From NCBI GenBank assembly GCA_016342685.1, contig JAEINU010000004.1, positions 248,001 through 312,000 on the forward strand: a DNA stretch of 64,000 nt, read 5' to 3'. The notes beneath the pieces are model-generated. The model was not told the DNA's origin and did no database searches. It saw only the letters and a program-made list of their open reading frames with translations. The stretch comes from Bacteroidales bacterium. Its GTDB lineage: Bacteria > Bacteroidota > Bacteroidia > Bacteroidales > UBA12077. This document shows, piece after piece, positions 1 through 9,118 of this stretch. The position numbers and the translations under genes were made by a program. Position 1 is the first letter of the stretch. Every line of letters begins with the position of its first letter.

Positions 1-187
1 AACTGTTATTCAATCCTTTTTCTGTAATAAAATCTTGAGTTACGTCTAAACTATCACCTTTTATATCTTTAATTGAAGCCCAAGGTATCTCTCCGTTCCA
101 GAATTCAGGATTGCTTTTACTTGGAGTTCCTCCACCAACAAATTCACAAATATCTCCCAATAAACATTCTTCCCAATCTTCTCTCAT
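1..187 (-). CDS. hsdS: Type I restriction-modification specificity subunit, N-terminal fragment
   Basis: The first 62 codons of an HsdS protein are visible and the gene leaves the window at base 1. The N-terminus reads MREDWEECLLGDICEFVGGG and continues with TPSKSNPEFWNGEIPWASIKDIK. This is the classic opening of the first target-recognition domain of HsdS (the GGTPS...W..G.IPW...KDI pattern). HsdS provides sequence recognition for the methylase and nuclease complex. Its ATG shares one base with the hsdR stop codon (TAATG), so the two are translationally coupled. hsdM is not in the window and would be expected beyond it. Family assignment is firm; the recognition sequence cannot be inferred. 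Confidence 0.9.
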   Translation of the reverse strand, partial: MREDWEECLLGDICEFVGGGTPSKSNPEFWNGEIPWASIKDIKGDSLDVTQDFITEKGLNNS

Positions 188-2997
188 TATGCAGCTAATA
201 CTTCATTTAATTCATTAATAACATCACTCATTTCGCTACCAAATAATTGGTGCATTTTTCCTTTACCTCCTTGGGCATTAAACGGAGTGTAATCTAAGTC
301 GTCTATATCTATATGATAGCTGCTTACTACATGGTCTTTTATCATTCGTAGCCACTCCATTTGCTCATTACTAAAACGATTATGCTGCCCTGCATTTTGT
401 TTAAAAATCCATGTTTTAAAATTTTCATCAATGGTTTTATCAAATGCTTTTAGCTCTTTATCGATACCACAAGCGCGGCGAATTAAAGAAACCAAAGCTG
501 TTAACTCATCGTAAGGTTGCTTGCTTTTAACATCTTCTATTGCAGCATATGCATTCCAAACATAATCGGGTGCTAAGATTGGCTTTTCCAGTTTTAGCTT
601 TTCCATTACATCCTTTATCATTTTAAAGGTAATGTTACGACGATTATATGGTTGGTTGTAAAAGATACCTAATGCATCTAACTCATCTTTGTTCTGCTCC
701 ATATATTCAGCGAAATCTTTAACCGTTTCTTTAGCTTTTTCGGTAGTAAAACTGTTCCATTCCGATTTGGTAACACTATCAATATTTACAGAATCGATAA
801 TTTGTTCGTGTTCTTTTCGCACATTTTCAATGTATTCGTTTAGCTCACCATTAAATGTACTTGCAGCCTGTTTTATTAATTCCTGCTGTGCTTCTTTTTG
901 CGCTTCTTTAATTTGAGCAGGAGTCCTATCTTCAAAAGGAACTGATCCTATTTTTTGTTGCGCTCCTTTTTCAATTTCATCAGGATCAAAGGCATTAATC
1001 AACTCTTTAGTAATTTGTTTTAGGTTTTTCCCCTTTGAATAATCCAGTAACTTTTCTTTTTCTTTATCAGTAATCTGATTCTCTAATCGAATTAGTCTGT
1101 TTGCCAAAGAAAGGAATAAATCTTCATCTTTATGCCCCATGGCAACTGCTCCCAATAAATCTTTTAAAGGAATAGTTGGTTTACGCTCTAATGGTCGGCT
1201 ATCTGTTTTTTTCGATTTTGTAGCACCAACAGCATCAACAATAACAAAGTGTGTTTTATGAGCACCCTTTATACTCGTATTTCTAGTTTGGAAATCATCT
1301 TTATTTATTGTTCTTGTCCCTCGACCCTTCATCTGCTCAAAATAATTGGTGCTTCTCACATCACGCATAAAAAGTAAAACTTCCAAAGGCTTTACATCTG
1401 TGCCTGTGGCTATCATATCAACAGTAACTGCAATTCTGGGGTTATAAGCATTACGAAAACGATTCAAAACCGCTTTTGGATCTTCAGTTATTTTATATGT
1501 TAATTTTTTACAAAAATCATCGCCATCATCAAATTCTTCCTTTATTATCGTTATGATATCATCGGCATGGCTATCTGTCTTTGCAAACACAAGCGTTTTA
1601 GGAACTTCATATGCACCATTTTCATCGAAACGATCAGGGAAGATTTCATTTTCTAAGGCTCTTCGAAATTCTCTTATAATAGTCCTTATCTGATCGGGAT
1701 TAACAACCTTTTTATCTAAATCATTTTTTAAGTAGGCAGTGTCTTCATCTTCCTGTTGCCAACGAGTAGCACGAGTTAGTTTATCTCTTCTATCAAGATA
1801 CCATCCTGCTTTTATCAAATCTCCTTTTTGTGTAATCTCCGTATCGATGGTATATACATCGTAAGGAACATTTACTCCATCAATTACAGACTGTTCGTAT
1901 TTATATTCACTTACTACATTTTTATTAAAAAAGCCAAAAGTACGTTTGTCGGGAGTTGCAGTTAATCCAACCAGAAAAGCATCGAAATAATCTAATACTT
2001 GTTTCCAAAGATTATAAATTGATCGATGGCATTCATCAATTACAATAAAATCGAATTGCTCAATTGGTGCTTTTGCTGAATATTCAACCGGAACTGCATC
2101 TTTCTTTTTTAATTGTTGTTTCATCCAAGAGTTTTCTTCTGGATTTTGTTCTTCTGCAGTTTCTTCTAATTCTTCCCCTTTTAGTATGGAATACAATCGT
2201 TGAATTGTTGATATACAAACCTGACTATCTGATGCAATATAGCTTGATGATAAACGCTGAACATTGTACAATTCTGTGAACTTCCTATTATCATCTGTTG
2301 GTTGATAGGTCATAAATTCCTGTTCTGCCTGTTCTCCAAGGTTTCTTGTATCAACCAAAAATAAAACTCGTTTTGCATCGGCATGTTTTAAAAGTCGATA
2401 TATAAAAGTGGCTGCAGTATATGTTTTTCCTGCTCCTGTAGCCATCTGTATAAGTGCCTTGGGTCTGTTATTCTTAAATGATTTTTCTAAATTTTCAATA
2501 GCAACAATCTGTGCAGGTCGCAATCCTGTAAGATCTAAACTAGGAAGTCTCAATAATCTTGTTCTTAAACTATCGCCTTTCTTCAACCATTCTGCAATCG
2601 TACTTGGTTTATGAAAACTAAATATATTTCTTCCCCTTGGTTTTGGGTCTCTTAAATCTCTAAAACGAGTAATAGTGCCAGTGCTTTCATAAACAAACGA
2701 AAGTGGATCGTTATTCAAATATTTTAGTTTTGATTCTGCATATCCTTTGGATTGATCTTCAACAACCGTAAGTCTGTGACCTTCTTCTTCACGTTTTGCC
2801 TCAATTATTCCAACAGGTTTTTGATCAACAAACAATACATAGTCGGCTGGGCCAACATCCGTTTGATATTCCCTTACAGCGATACCTTGACTTGCATATA
2901 TGTCAACCTTATTTTTTGATTGCACAACCCATTCAGCATCAATCAACATCTTGTCGATTTTATCACGTGCTATTTGTTCCGGGTTTTGGTTTACCAT
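187..2997 (-). CDS. hsdR: Type I restriction enzyme R subunit (EcoEI-like)
   Basis: A 936-residue motor and nuclease subunit of a type I restriction system. It translocates and cleaves DNA whose recognition sites are unmethylated. The N-terminal PD-(D/E)xK nuclease is visible as Asp52 followed by Glu66-Ala-Lys68 (GIIEAKRE). The superfamily 2 helicase follows: Walker A ATGAGKT at 186-192, DECH at 321-324, LTATP at 345-349, and the QMKGRGTRT motif VI further on. A C-terminal region of roughly 300 residues fits the EcoEI_R_C domain. All key motifs are intact, so the gene looks functional. It lies 122 bases after the reverse transcriptase gene on the same strand and overlaps hsdS by one base. Confidence 0.95.
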   Translation of the reverse strand: MVNQNPEQIARDKIDKMLIDAEWVVQSKNKVDIYASQGIAVREYQTDVGPADYVLFVDQKPVGIIEAKREEEGHRLTVVEDQSKGYAESKLKYLNNDPLSFVYESTGTITRFRDLRDPKPRGRNIFSFHKPSTIAEWLKKGDSLRTRLLRLPSLDLTGLRPAQIVAIENLEKSFKNNRPKALIQMATGAGKTYTAATFIYRLLKHADAKRVLFLVDTRNLGEQAEQEFMTYQPTDDNRKFTELYNVQRLSSSYIASDSQVCISTIQRLYSILKGEELEETAEEQNPEENSWMKQQLKKKDAVPVEYSAKAPIEQFDFIVIDECHRSIYNLWKQVLDYFDAFLVGLTATPDKRTFGFFNKNVVSEYKYEQSVIDGVNVPYDVYTIDTEITQKGDLIKAGWYLDRRDKLTRATRWQQEDEDTAYLKNDLDKKVVNPDQIRTIIREFRRALENEIFPDRFDENGAYEVPKTLVFAKTDSHADDIITIIKEEFDDGDDFCKKLTYKITEDPKAVLNRFRNAYNPRIAVTVDMIATGTDVKPLEVLLFMRDVRSTNYFEQMKGRGTRTINKDDFQTRNTSIKGAHKTHFVIVDAVGATKSKKTDSRPLERKPTIPLKDLLGAVAMGHKDEDLFLSLANRLIRLENQITDKEKEKLLDYSKGKNLKQITKELINAFDPDEIEKGAQQKIGSVPFEDRTPAQIKEAQKEAQQELIKQAASTFNGELNEYIENVRKEHEQIIDSVNIDSVTKSEWNSFTTEKAKETVKDFAEYMEQNKDELDALGIFYNQPYNRRNITFKMIKDVMEKLKLEKPILAPDYVWNAYAAIEDVKSKQPYDELTALVSLIRRACGIDKELKAFDKTIDENFKTWIFKQNAGQHNRFSNEQMEWLRMIKDHVVSSYHIDIDDLDYTPFNAQGGKGKMHQLFGSEMSDVINELNEVLAA

Positions 2998-3119
2998 TTA
3001 TTGATATTTAAGTTTCAAATTTAATGTTTTAAATAATAGTTATTAGAATTAAATCTATCGATCAATTGTATTTTTAGAACGAAACACAGAATCAATATAA
3101 TTTAACTGATTTCTTTAGA

Positions 3120-4805
3120 TTAGTTGGATTCTTCCAGTTCAACAGGTTTCACAAAAGGATAATTTTTAATATTATCCGAAACACCTTTTAATATTCTTCT
3201 TACACTATTATAATTTCTTTCTTCTAAGAATTTTATCACCTTATATTTTTGTTCTAAAATATTTTCTCCCGATGATTTTTCCATATTTTTTTTATGTTCT
3301 TCTTTATACTGCATGCATTTAATTTTCAATTCTTTATAATCCATTTTTATTCCATCTCGATTATAACTAATAACAGCACATCTATGAGAATCATCATTTC
3401 TAATCTCTCTTAGTATAGTAATATCTTTATTATATGGTATCTTCTTATCGAAGTAAAACTCTTTCTCAAATATATAAACCTTTGCCCAAATCTGAATTTT
3501 ACTAATTTTAGGAAATCTCTTTTTACATTTTTCAATTGACTTCCAATGAAAAGCTTCATTATAGTCCATTATGTATTGCAATAAGTCTTCAATTTCAGGG
3601 AATTTTCTCCAGTAAAAATAATTTAAAAGATTTTCAATTTGATGGAAAGCAGAAGTACAAAAAGCAATAAAATTATCTTCATTTATTCTAACACTTCTTA
3701 ATGGAATTGATTCCATTTCTTTATTATCTCTTTCAAGAACTTCCTGTACAACTTTATTAGAGATATAATTGCAATCAATTTGATAATTCAAATAATTATA
3801 TTTCAACAAAAGCCTACTAAATAGAGGATCTTCTTTACCTCTTACTAAACCAATAAAATTTATATGTCCTTTTAAAGCTTTTCTAAAATCAGGTTTGTAT
3901 TTGCTTTTACCATAATGCTTAATAAATTGTGCTTTTGCATAATCTAAACCTCCTTTTTCCCAGTTATTAAGCATTGCTCTAACTTTTTGAATATAATCTC
4001 TTTTTACATTTAGCTTTTCATTTACAATAATACCAGTCACTTGCTGCCTTTCCATATTGGAATTCATTCTGGTTTTTTCTTTATTTATTTTAAATCCTTC
4101 CTTTTTCACTATTATGGTTAATCCTTTAATAAAAGCTTTATCAAAAACATCAAGATTTGACGAAAAAGAAAGATCATCTGCATACCTTGAGTATTTCACA
4201 TTTTTCTTCAGACAATATTTTGTAATTCTTCTATCTAATTGCTGCGTTACTATATTTGAGAGTATTGGTGAAGTGGGTGCTCCTTGCGGTAGTTTTCCTT
4301 TAAGTGAACAAATATTTGCTATAATAAAAGCTAAATTCTCTTTTTCAGTATTAAGGTTAAAAGGTGCTAATTCCAATACAGACTTTACTCTGCGAAAACT
4401 AATTGTTGGAAAGAAATCCTCAATATCAAGATTTAGCAAATATCTCTTATTAACATGTACTCGTGCATTTCTTACAATATCTCTATTTAATAGAAACCCA
4501 TTAGTTGCATTGTGTACTTTAGGTTCAAATATTATTTGTAGAAGATCGTTTATAAGTGTTTGTACTCTTTTCAGGTAGTTATCGGGAGCGTCAATTATTC
4601 TTTCTTTTCCACTTTTTTTGAATATTTTAAACTCTCTATATCGACTATCCTTAGATATTGCTAGGAAATTTAAATCTTTGGCTTTTAACTTTTGTAGTTT
4701 CTCTGTTTGCAGTGCTCGATTCTTCTCAACTTTATTCAAGAGTGTTGCTAATTGACTCGTGGTCTTTAACTTTTCAAATTCAATTGTTATTTCTTCGTGC
4801 GTCAT
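3120..4805 (-). CDS. Retron-like reverse transcriptase with C-terminal HEPN-like domain
   Basis: A 561-residue protein from the ATG at 4805; an upstream in-frame ATG at 4868 would add 21 residues. The RT core is intact: NLDIEDFFPTI, PQGAPTS near 173-179, and the catalytic YADD at about 208-211. Two retron-associated signatures are present: NAxxH (NARVH, about 113-117) before the first catalytic Asp, and VTG (about 256-258) in the thumb-proximal part. The core ends near residue 340. A further 220 residues are predicted helical and contain REIRNDDSHR, a perfect Rx4H (RNDDSH, about 469-474) of HEPN ribonucleases, preceded by a helix with QIENLLN. AbiA-type RTs also carry C-terminal HEPN domains, but the core motifs here look retron-like. 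Inferred role: anti-phage defence, RT as sensor or regulator and HEPN as RNase effector. The partner non-coding RNA is not proven. Confidence 0.85.
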   Translation of the reverse strand: MTHEEITIEFEKLKTTSQLATLLNKVEKNRALQTEKLQKLKAKDLNFLAISKDSRYREFKIFKKSGKERIIDAPDNYLKRVQTLINDLLQIIFEPKVHNATNGFLLNRDIVRNARVHVNKRYLLNLDIEDFFPTISFRRVKSVLELAPFNLNTEKENLAFIIANICSLKGKLPQGAPTSPILSNIVTQQLDRRITKYCLKKNVKYSRYADDLSFSSNLDVFDKAFIKGLTIIVKKEGFKINKEKTRMNSNMERQQVTGIIVNEKLNVKRDYIQKVRAMLNNWEKGGLDYAKAQFIKHYGKSKYKPDFRKALKGHINFIGLVRGKEDPLFSRLLLKYNYLNYQIDCNYISNKVVQEVLERDNKEMESIPLRSVRINEDNFIAFCTSAFHQIENLLNYFYWRKFPEIEDLLQYIMDYNEAFHWKSIEKCKKRFPKISKIQIWAKVYIFEKEFYFDKKIPYNKDITILREIRNDDSHRCAVISYNRDGIKMDYKELKIKCMQYKEEHKKNMEKSSGENILEQKYKVIKFLEERNYNSVRRILKGVSDNIKNYPFVKPVELEESN

Positions 4806-4868
4806 AATATATAAAGAGGACACCTGAAGTATTCTCTCATGTATGATCAATATTAAACTATTAAACAT

Positions 4869-5420
4869 TTTAATACTGTAAAAAATAAAATCAATACTAA
4901 TACTAAGTTTCAGTTAAAGTATTAAGACTAATAAGACTATAAAGCTATAAGTTAATTGTTGCGGTAAATTCTATTTATAATAAAGATATAGCATAGAATG
5001 TACCATAGTCTAATATCAATCTATATCCTTGCATTAGCATTGACATTGCGATATCGCAATGCATAGTTAATATTCAGGTGCCCATTAATTAATTCATTAA
5101 TAAATTTATTATTGCTCCATTTCGCAGTTCCAAAATATACGTTCAAACGGTAAGTGGATATGAAAGTAGTAATAAATTTTGGCAATACAAGGAGTTATTC
5201 ATCATACAATAAGGACGTTAGTGTCTTTTATTATTTACGACTCTACTATTAGAAGGGGTTTGGTTATAGTAACTTTAAAAGAAAAGTTTTGCGGGTTTAT
5301 GATAAGATAGGATTAAATAGACTTAAAACAATTTAGGTAAGAAGGTAAGTGTATTTTAAAAACTTTTATAAAATTTCTTTAAAAGAATAACAATAAACAA
5401 CCCCCATAAAGCCCCACGCA
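4869..5420. other. Structured non-coding stretch upstream of the RT gene; candidate ncRNA locus
   Basis: No credible ORF is present in these 550 bases. Several dyads lie in the half nearest the RT gene. There is an 18-nt perfect palindrome at 5044-5061, a 10-bp stem (one G-U pair) joining about 4982-4991 to 5023-5032, and a 7-bp inverted repeat 4898-4904/4918-4924. A retron msr-msd would normally sit here, directly upstream of the RT on the minus strand. I could not find a convincing long a1/a2 pair enclosing it, so a retron ncRNA is possible but not demonstrated. Confidence 0.35.
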
Positions 5421-5458
5421 AAAAACAAAACGCCGTAATTAATTAAATTACAGCGTTT
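5421..5458 (-). terminator. Intrinsic terminator of the tRNA-Arg gene
   Basis: Read on the minus strand, a 12-13 bp stem with a single mismatch (AACGCTGTAATT pairing with AATTACGGCGTT, 5-nt loop) is followed by TTTTGTTTTTT. It lies just downstream of the tRNA-Arg gene and separates it from the RT region. Confidence 0.75.
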
Positions 5459-5473
5459 AATGATTTGCTTTTG

Positions 5474-5545
5474 TAGCCCCAACAGGACTCGAACCTGTAT
5501 CTATAGTTTAGGAAACTACTATTCTATCCCTTGAACTATGGGGCC
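5474..5545 (-). tRNA. tRNA-Arg (anticodon CCT)
   Basis: A 72-nt cloverleaf on the minus strand. The acceptor is GGCCCCA/TGGGGCT with a G-U first pair. The D stem is GTTC/GAAT, the anticodon stem GTAGT/ACTAT with loop TTCCTAA (U33, anticodon CCT at 34-36), and the T arm ACAGG-TTCGAGT-CCTGT. The discriminator is A and no CCA is encoded. It decodes AGG. Its 3' end points toward the RT and type I restriction genes, which is the usual orientation for an island integrated at a tRNA. Confidence 0.95.
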
Positions 5546-5701
5546 CAATTTTTGTAGCACAAAACTAGATAATTTAATTTCATATACAAAATGCTTTTTA
5601 AAGCTTATTAATTAATTTTAAGAATAGTTTAAAATATTGACCTGTAACTTTACGTTTATTTAATCGTCTCAGATAAAATTATGTTTATTAACCGAACAAT
5701 T

Positions 5702-8320
5702 ATGAGAATATTTTTTTTAATGCTTGGATTAATTTTAAGTAGCTTCATTATTCAAGCTCAGTGTATTGAAGGAAAAGTTTTAGATACTTCCGGAAACCCC
5801 ATTCCATATGCAACAATCTATGCCAGTAGTATTTCAAAAGGGACCACATCAAATCTAGAAGGAATTTATAAACTTGAATTACCAAAAGGAAAACATCAAC
5901 TTACAGTTCGATATTTAGGTTATAAAACAAAAGATGTTGAGGTTGTTTGTATCGATTCTTTGCAATATTTAGATATTATTCTCGACGAACAGCTTTATAA
6001 AATACCAGAGGTAAGAATCCTTGCAAGTGGAGAAGATCCTGCGTATTCTATTATGAGAAAGGCAATTGCTATGAGTTACTATTACCTAAATCAGGTAGAG
6101 GAATATAAATGCCGAATTTATTTGAAAGGCACAGGTGTTGTAGCAAAAATCCCCAGACTACTGAAGAAGACCTTAAAAAAAGAAGGTGTTGAAGAGGGCA
6201 AACCAATGGTGACAGAAAACATTACAGATTTACACTTTAAGTTACCAGATGTTGTTGAAGAAAACATTATTTCAATGCGCAGCACAATGGATGGCGATGA
6301 TATGTCTCCAAACGGTTATATTACCTTGTCTTTGTATAATGATATCGATGGGGTTATTTCGCCCTTAAGCCGAGATGCGTTTACTTATTATAAATTTCAG
6401 TTAGATGCATCTTTTTACGATCAGGATTATTTAGTACATAAGATTAAAATTATTCCACGACGAGAAGGTTACGATCTGTATTCTGGATATATTTATTTGG
6501 TTGAGGGGTTTTGGCACTTACATAGTGCCGAACTTCAATTAGAACAAAAAATGTTCAAAATAAAAATAAATCAGGTTTATTCCCCAGTGGGTAAAAATGT
6601 TTGGATGCCTGTTAGTCACAATTTCGATATCGATGCTGGAATAATGGGTGTCGAATTTAGTTATAAATATATAGCTTCGGTTTCCAATTATAAGATTGAG
6701 CTTAACTCAAAGCTAGATCATTCTGTTTATAAAAATTTGTTAGCCGATTCAAAAGAATATGTTCAAGAGGTTAATGAAGTAAGCAAACAACAGCAGAGTG
6801 AAATACAGAAATTGATTCAAAAAGAGGATATAACAAAAAAGGAATCACGAAAATTAAAGAAACTAGTACGCGAAAATGTTGCCGAATCAATTCCTAAAAA
6901 GGATCTAGAACTTACAGATCAAAATATAATTGAAGATAGTGCAATGCTTCGTTCTGTTTCTTATTGGGATTCTATTCGGCCAATCCCCTTAACAATGAAA
7001 GAATTGGACGAATATAAAGTTAAAGATTCAATCCAATTTAAAATAGAGACTGATTCAACATTTAAAGATTCATTAGAGAGAGATAAATACAAATTCAAAT
7101 GGCGTAAGCTATTAACAGGCGGTGATTTTAACTTTAACGACGAGCACACATTTCGTTTTGGAGGGATCGTAGATTTAGGGCATATCAATTTTAATACTGT
7201 CGAAGGATTAAACATTGGCACAGAGTTTTCTTATCGATATAGTAATGACAAAGGAAAATTCTTTAGAGTGAATCAAACTTCTGAATATGCATTTTCGTGC
7301 GAACGAATGACAAGTTATTTATCAGCTTACTATCGATACAATGGATTAAAAAGAGCATCTTTTCGTGTGAGTGGAGGAAGAAAAATCTCAGATTTTGATG
7401 CGGAAACAGGAATATCAGAATATCTAAATCTAATTACAACTCTTTTCTTAAAAGAGAATTACTTAAAGCTTTATCAGAAAGATTACATCAAACTAAGTCA
7501 TTCATTCGATATTGTAAATGGATTAAACTTATTTACTGGGTTTGAATACGCACAAAGAAAAGAACTAATCAATCATTCTGATTTTTATGTTTCTAATCCT
7601 TTAGATAATAATTTCACATCAAATATTCCCCCAGTAAACAATGTGAATCAAGCCTTGGTAGGTGATCATAATGCATCAATTTTTTCTTTAGGCATTTCAT
7701 ATACACCCGAGTATTTTTATAGAATGAACGATGGAGTAAAATTTAATTCTCATTCAAGATTTCCAACATTTAAGCTTAATTATACCAAAGGGATAAAGAG
7801 TTTATTTGCCAGTGATGTTGATTTTGATCACTTAGAATTTTCAATTAGTCAGCACGAGTCTGTTAGAAGAATTGGGAATGTTTATTATCGTGCAACGGCA
7901 GGTTCTTTTTTAAATGACAACTCAATGTATTTTGCAGATTATAAGCATTTTGCAGCAAATGCACCTTTCGTAATAGGAACCTCGGAAGGAAGTGCTTTTC
8001 GATTAATTGATTATTACGATTACAGCACAAGTAAAAATTATTTTGAGGGACATATTCGACTCGACAACGACCGTATTCTTTTAAAACGACTACCTGTTTT
8101 AAACAGAACATTAATGCGAGAATCTCTTTATTTCAACTATTTGGCTACAGAAGGAAACTATCCATACTATGAATTCGGATATGGATTAAATCAAATATTC
8201 TTAATGTTTAATGTGGAGATATTTGCAGGATTTAAAGGTTTATCACATGAATATACCGGAATTAAAATCGGAATCCCATTCGTAAGTAAAAATGGAACAT
8301 CGGTTTTTATAGGTGGTTAA
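5702..8320 (+). CDS. Outer-membrane protein with carboxypeptidase-regulatory-like domain and DUF5686
   Basis: About 872 residues. The ATG at 5702 opens a clean signal peptide ending at IIQAQ; the earlier ATG at 5681 would prepend seven polar residues and is less likely. Residues about 20-105 form a CarboxypepD_reg-like beta domain (GKVLDTSGNPIPYATIYA, RYLGYKT). The remainder matches the layout of DUF5686 proteins: a charged Lys/Glu linker near 360-400, then a long beta-rich C-terminal barrel. Bacteroidota carry several of these. The role is unproven, and it may be a TonB-independent outer-membrane protein. It stands alone, divergent from the tRNA. Confidence 0.85.
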   Translation: MRIFFLMLGLILSSFIIQAQCIEGKVLDTSGNPIPYATIYASSISKGTTSNLEGIYKLELPKGKHQLTVRYLGYKTKDVEVVCIDSLQYLDIILDEQLYKIPEVRILASGEDPAYSIMRKAIAMSYYYLNQVEEYKCRIYLKGTGVVAKIPRLLKKTLKKEGVEEGKPMVTENITDLHFKLPDVVEENIISMRSTMDGDDMSPNGYITLSLYNDIDGVISPLSRDAFTYYKFQLDASFYDQDYLVHKIKIIPRREGYDLYSGYIYLVEGFWHLHSAELQLEQKMFKIKINQVYSPVGKNVWMPVSHNFDIDAGIMGVEFSYKYIASVSNYKIELNSKLDHSVYKNLLADSKEYVQEVNEVSKQQQSEIQKLIQKEDITKKESRKLKKLVRENVAESIPKKDLELTDQNIIEDSAMLRSVSYWDSIRPIPLTMKELDEYKVKDSIQFKIETDSTFKDSLERDKYKFKWRKLLTGGDFNFNDEHTFRFGGIVDLGHINFNTVEGLNIGTEFSYRYSNDKGKFFRVNQTSEYAFSCERMTSYLSAYYRYNGLKRASFRVSGGRKISDFDAETGISEYLNLITTLFLKENYLKLYQKDYIKLSHSFDIVNGLNLFTGFEYAQRKELINHSDFYVSNPLDNNFTSNIPPVNNVNQALVGDHNASIFSLGISYTPEYFYRMNDGVKFNSHSRFPTFKLNYTKGIKSLFASDVDFDHLEFSISQHESVRRIGNVYYRATAGSFLNDNSMYFADYKHFAANAPFVIGTSEGSAFRLIDYYDYSTSKNYFEGHIRLDNDRILLKRLPVLNRTLMRESLYFNYLATEGNYPYYEFGYGLNQIFLMFNVEIFAGFKGLSHEYTGIKIGIPFVSKNGTSVFIGG

Positions 8321-8435
8321 TTTGTTTAAAAACCTCATAATAAAAATGTTGTTATTCTGAGTTTATCGACGAATTGGCAATATTTTTAATTTCTAAAACG
8401 TCATATTATTAATTCGGTACTAATACATTAAATAT

Positions 8436-8443
8436 TACATTTG
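8436..8443 (+). promoter_or_regulatory. Bacteroidota -7 element (TACATTTG)
   Basis: TACATTTG is an exact match to the TAnnTTTG -7 consensus of the phylum, 137 bases before the cvpA start. The -33 TTG is only approximated by TTCG. It would give a leader of about 130 nt. Confidence 0.45.
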
Positions 8444-8580
8444 TAAATGCCAATAGGTTAAGATTATAGTGACTAGGTGAAATTGTAGAAATTTACCATG
8501 AACTAGAAACTAATAACTATGAACTAGTTTCCAGAATCTTTTTATTATTTTTACGAATTCATTTACCGAATGATATTATT

Positions 8581-9114
8581 ATGAATACTGTTGACCTTGT
8601 TTTTGGTATATTATTACTTTGGAGTGCATATAGAGGATTCACCAAAGGATTTATTGTGCAACTAGCTACTTTGGCGGCTTTATTACTTGGAATTTTAGGA
8701 GCCGTTTTATTTTCGGATTTTACTTCTGATTTAATTATCAAAAAATTTGAAGTTTCAGGTCAATATTTACCTATCTTATCATTTGCGATAACATTTATTG
8801 TAATTGTGATTGCTGTCCATTTATTGGCTAAAATGCTTAATAAACTGATTGATGCAATTGCTTTGGGAATTGTTAATCGACTTTTAGGAGTTTTATTCTC
8901 TTTATTAAAAACTGCATTTATTGTAAGTGTAATTTTAGTTTTAATAAACAAAGCCGACAACAAATTTAGTTTTATTCCAAACGAAACAAAAGAGGATTCA
9001 TTGCTTTATAAACCCTTATCGAACTTTGCCCCAATGATTTTCCCCTATCTTAATTTTGATAAGATAAAGGAGAAAATTGAAGAGGAACAGGTTAACATTG
9101 GGATTAATGTTTAA
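8581..9114 (+). CDS. CvpA family membrane protein
   Basis: A 177-residue integral membrane protein with four predicted TM helices. Its N-terminus (NTVDLVFGILLLWSAYRGFTKGF) is the hallmark of the CvpA/colicin V production family: a helix, a short YRGFxKG turn, then a second helix. Family members are linked to envelope stress and colicin V export in enterobacteria; the Bacteroidota role is not established. Length is normal. The gene is followed immediately by a decayed PLP-enzyme fragment rather than by a partner gene. Confidence 0.85.
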   Translation: MNTVDLVFGILLLWSAYRGFTKGFIVQLATLAALLLGILGAVLFSDFTSDLIIKKFEVSGQYLPILSFAITFIVIVIAVHLLAKMLNKLIDAIALGIVNRLLGVLFSLLKTAFIVSVILVLINKADNKFSFIPNETKEDSLLYKPLSNFAPMIFPYLNFDKIKEKIEEEQVNIGINV

Positions 9115-9118
9115 ATAA

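Noticed and set aside
4057-4578. Open frame on the plus strand antisense to the RT gene
   Set aside because: It has no protein-like composition and lies fully inside the intact RT coding sequence on the other strand.
5044-5061. 18-nt palindrome as an origin or phage attachment site
   Set aside because: No DnaA boxes, integrase gene or duplicated core is seen; better treated as part of the RT upstream region.
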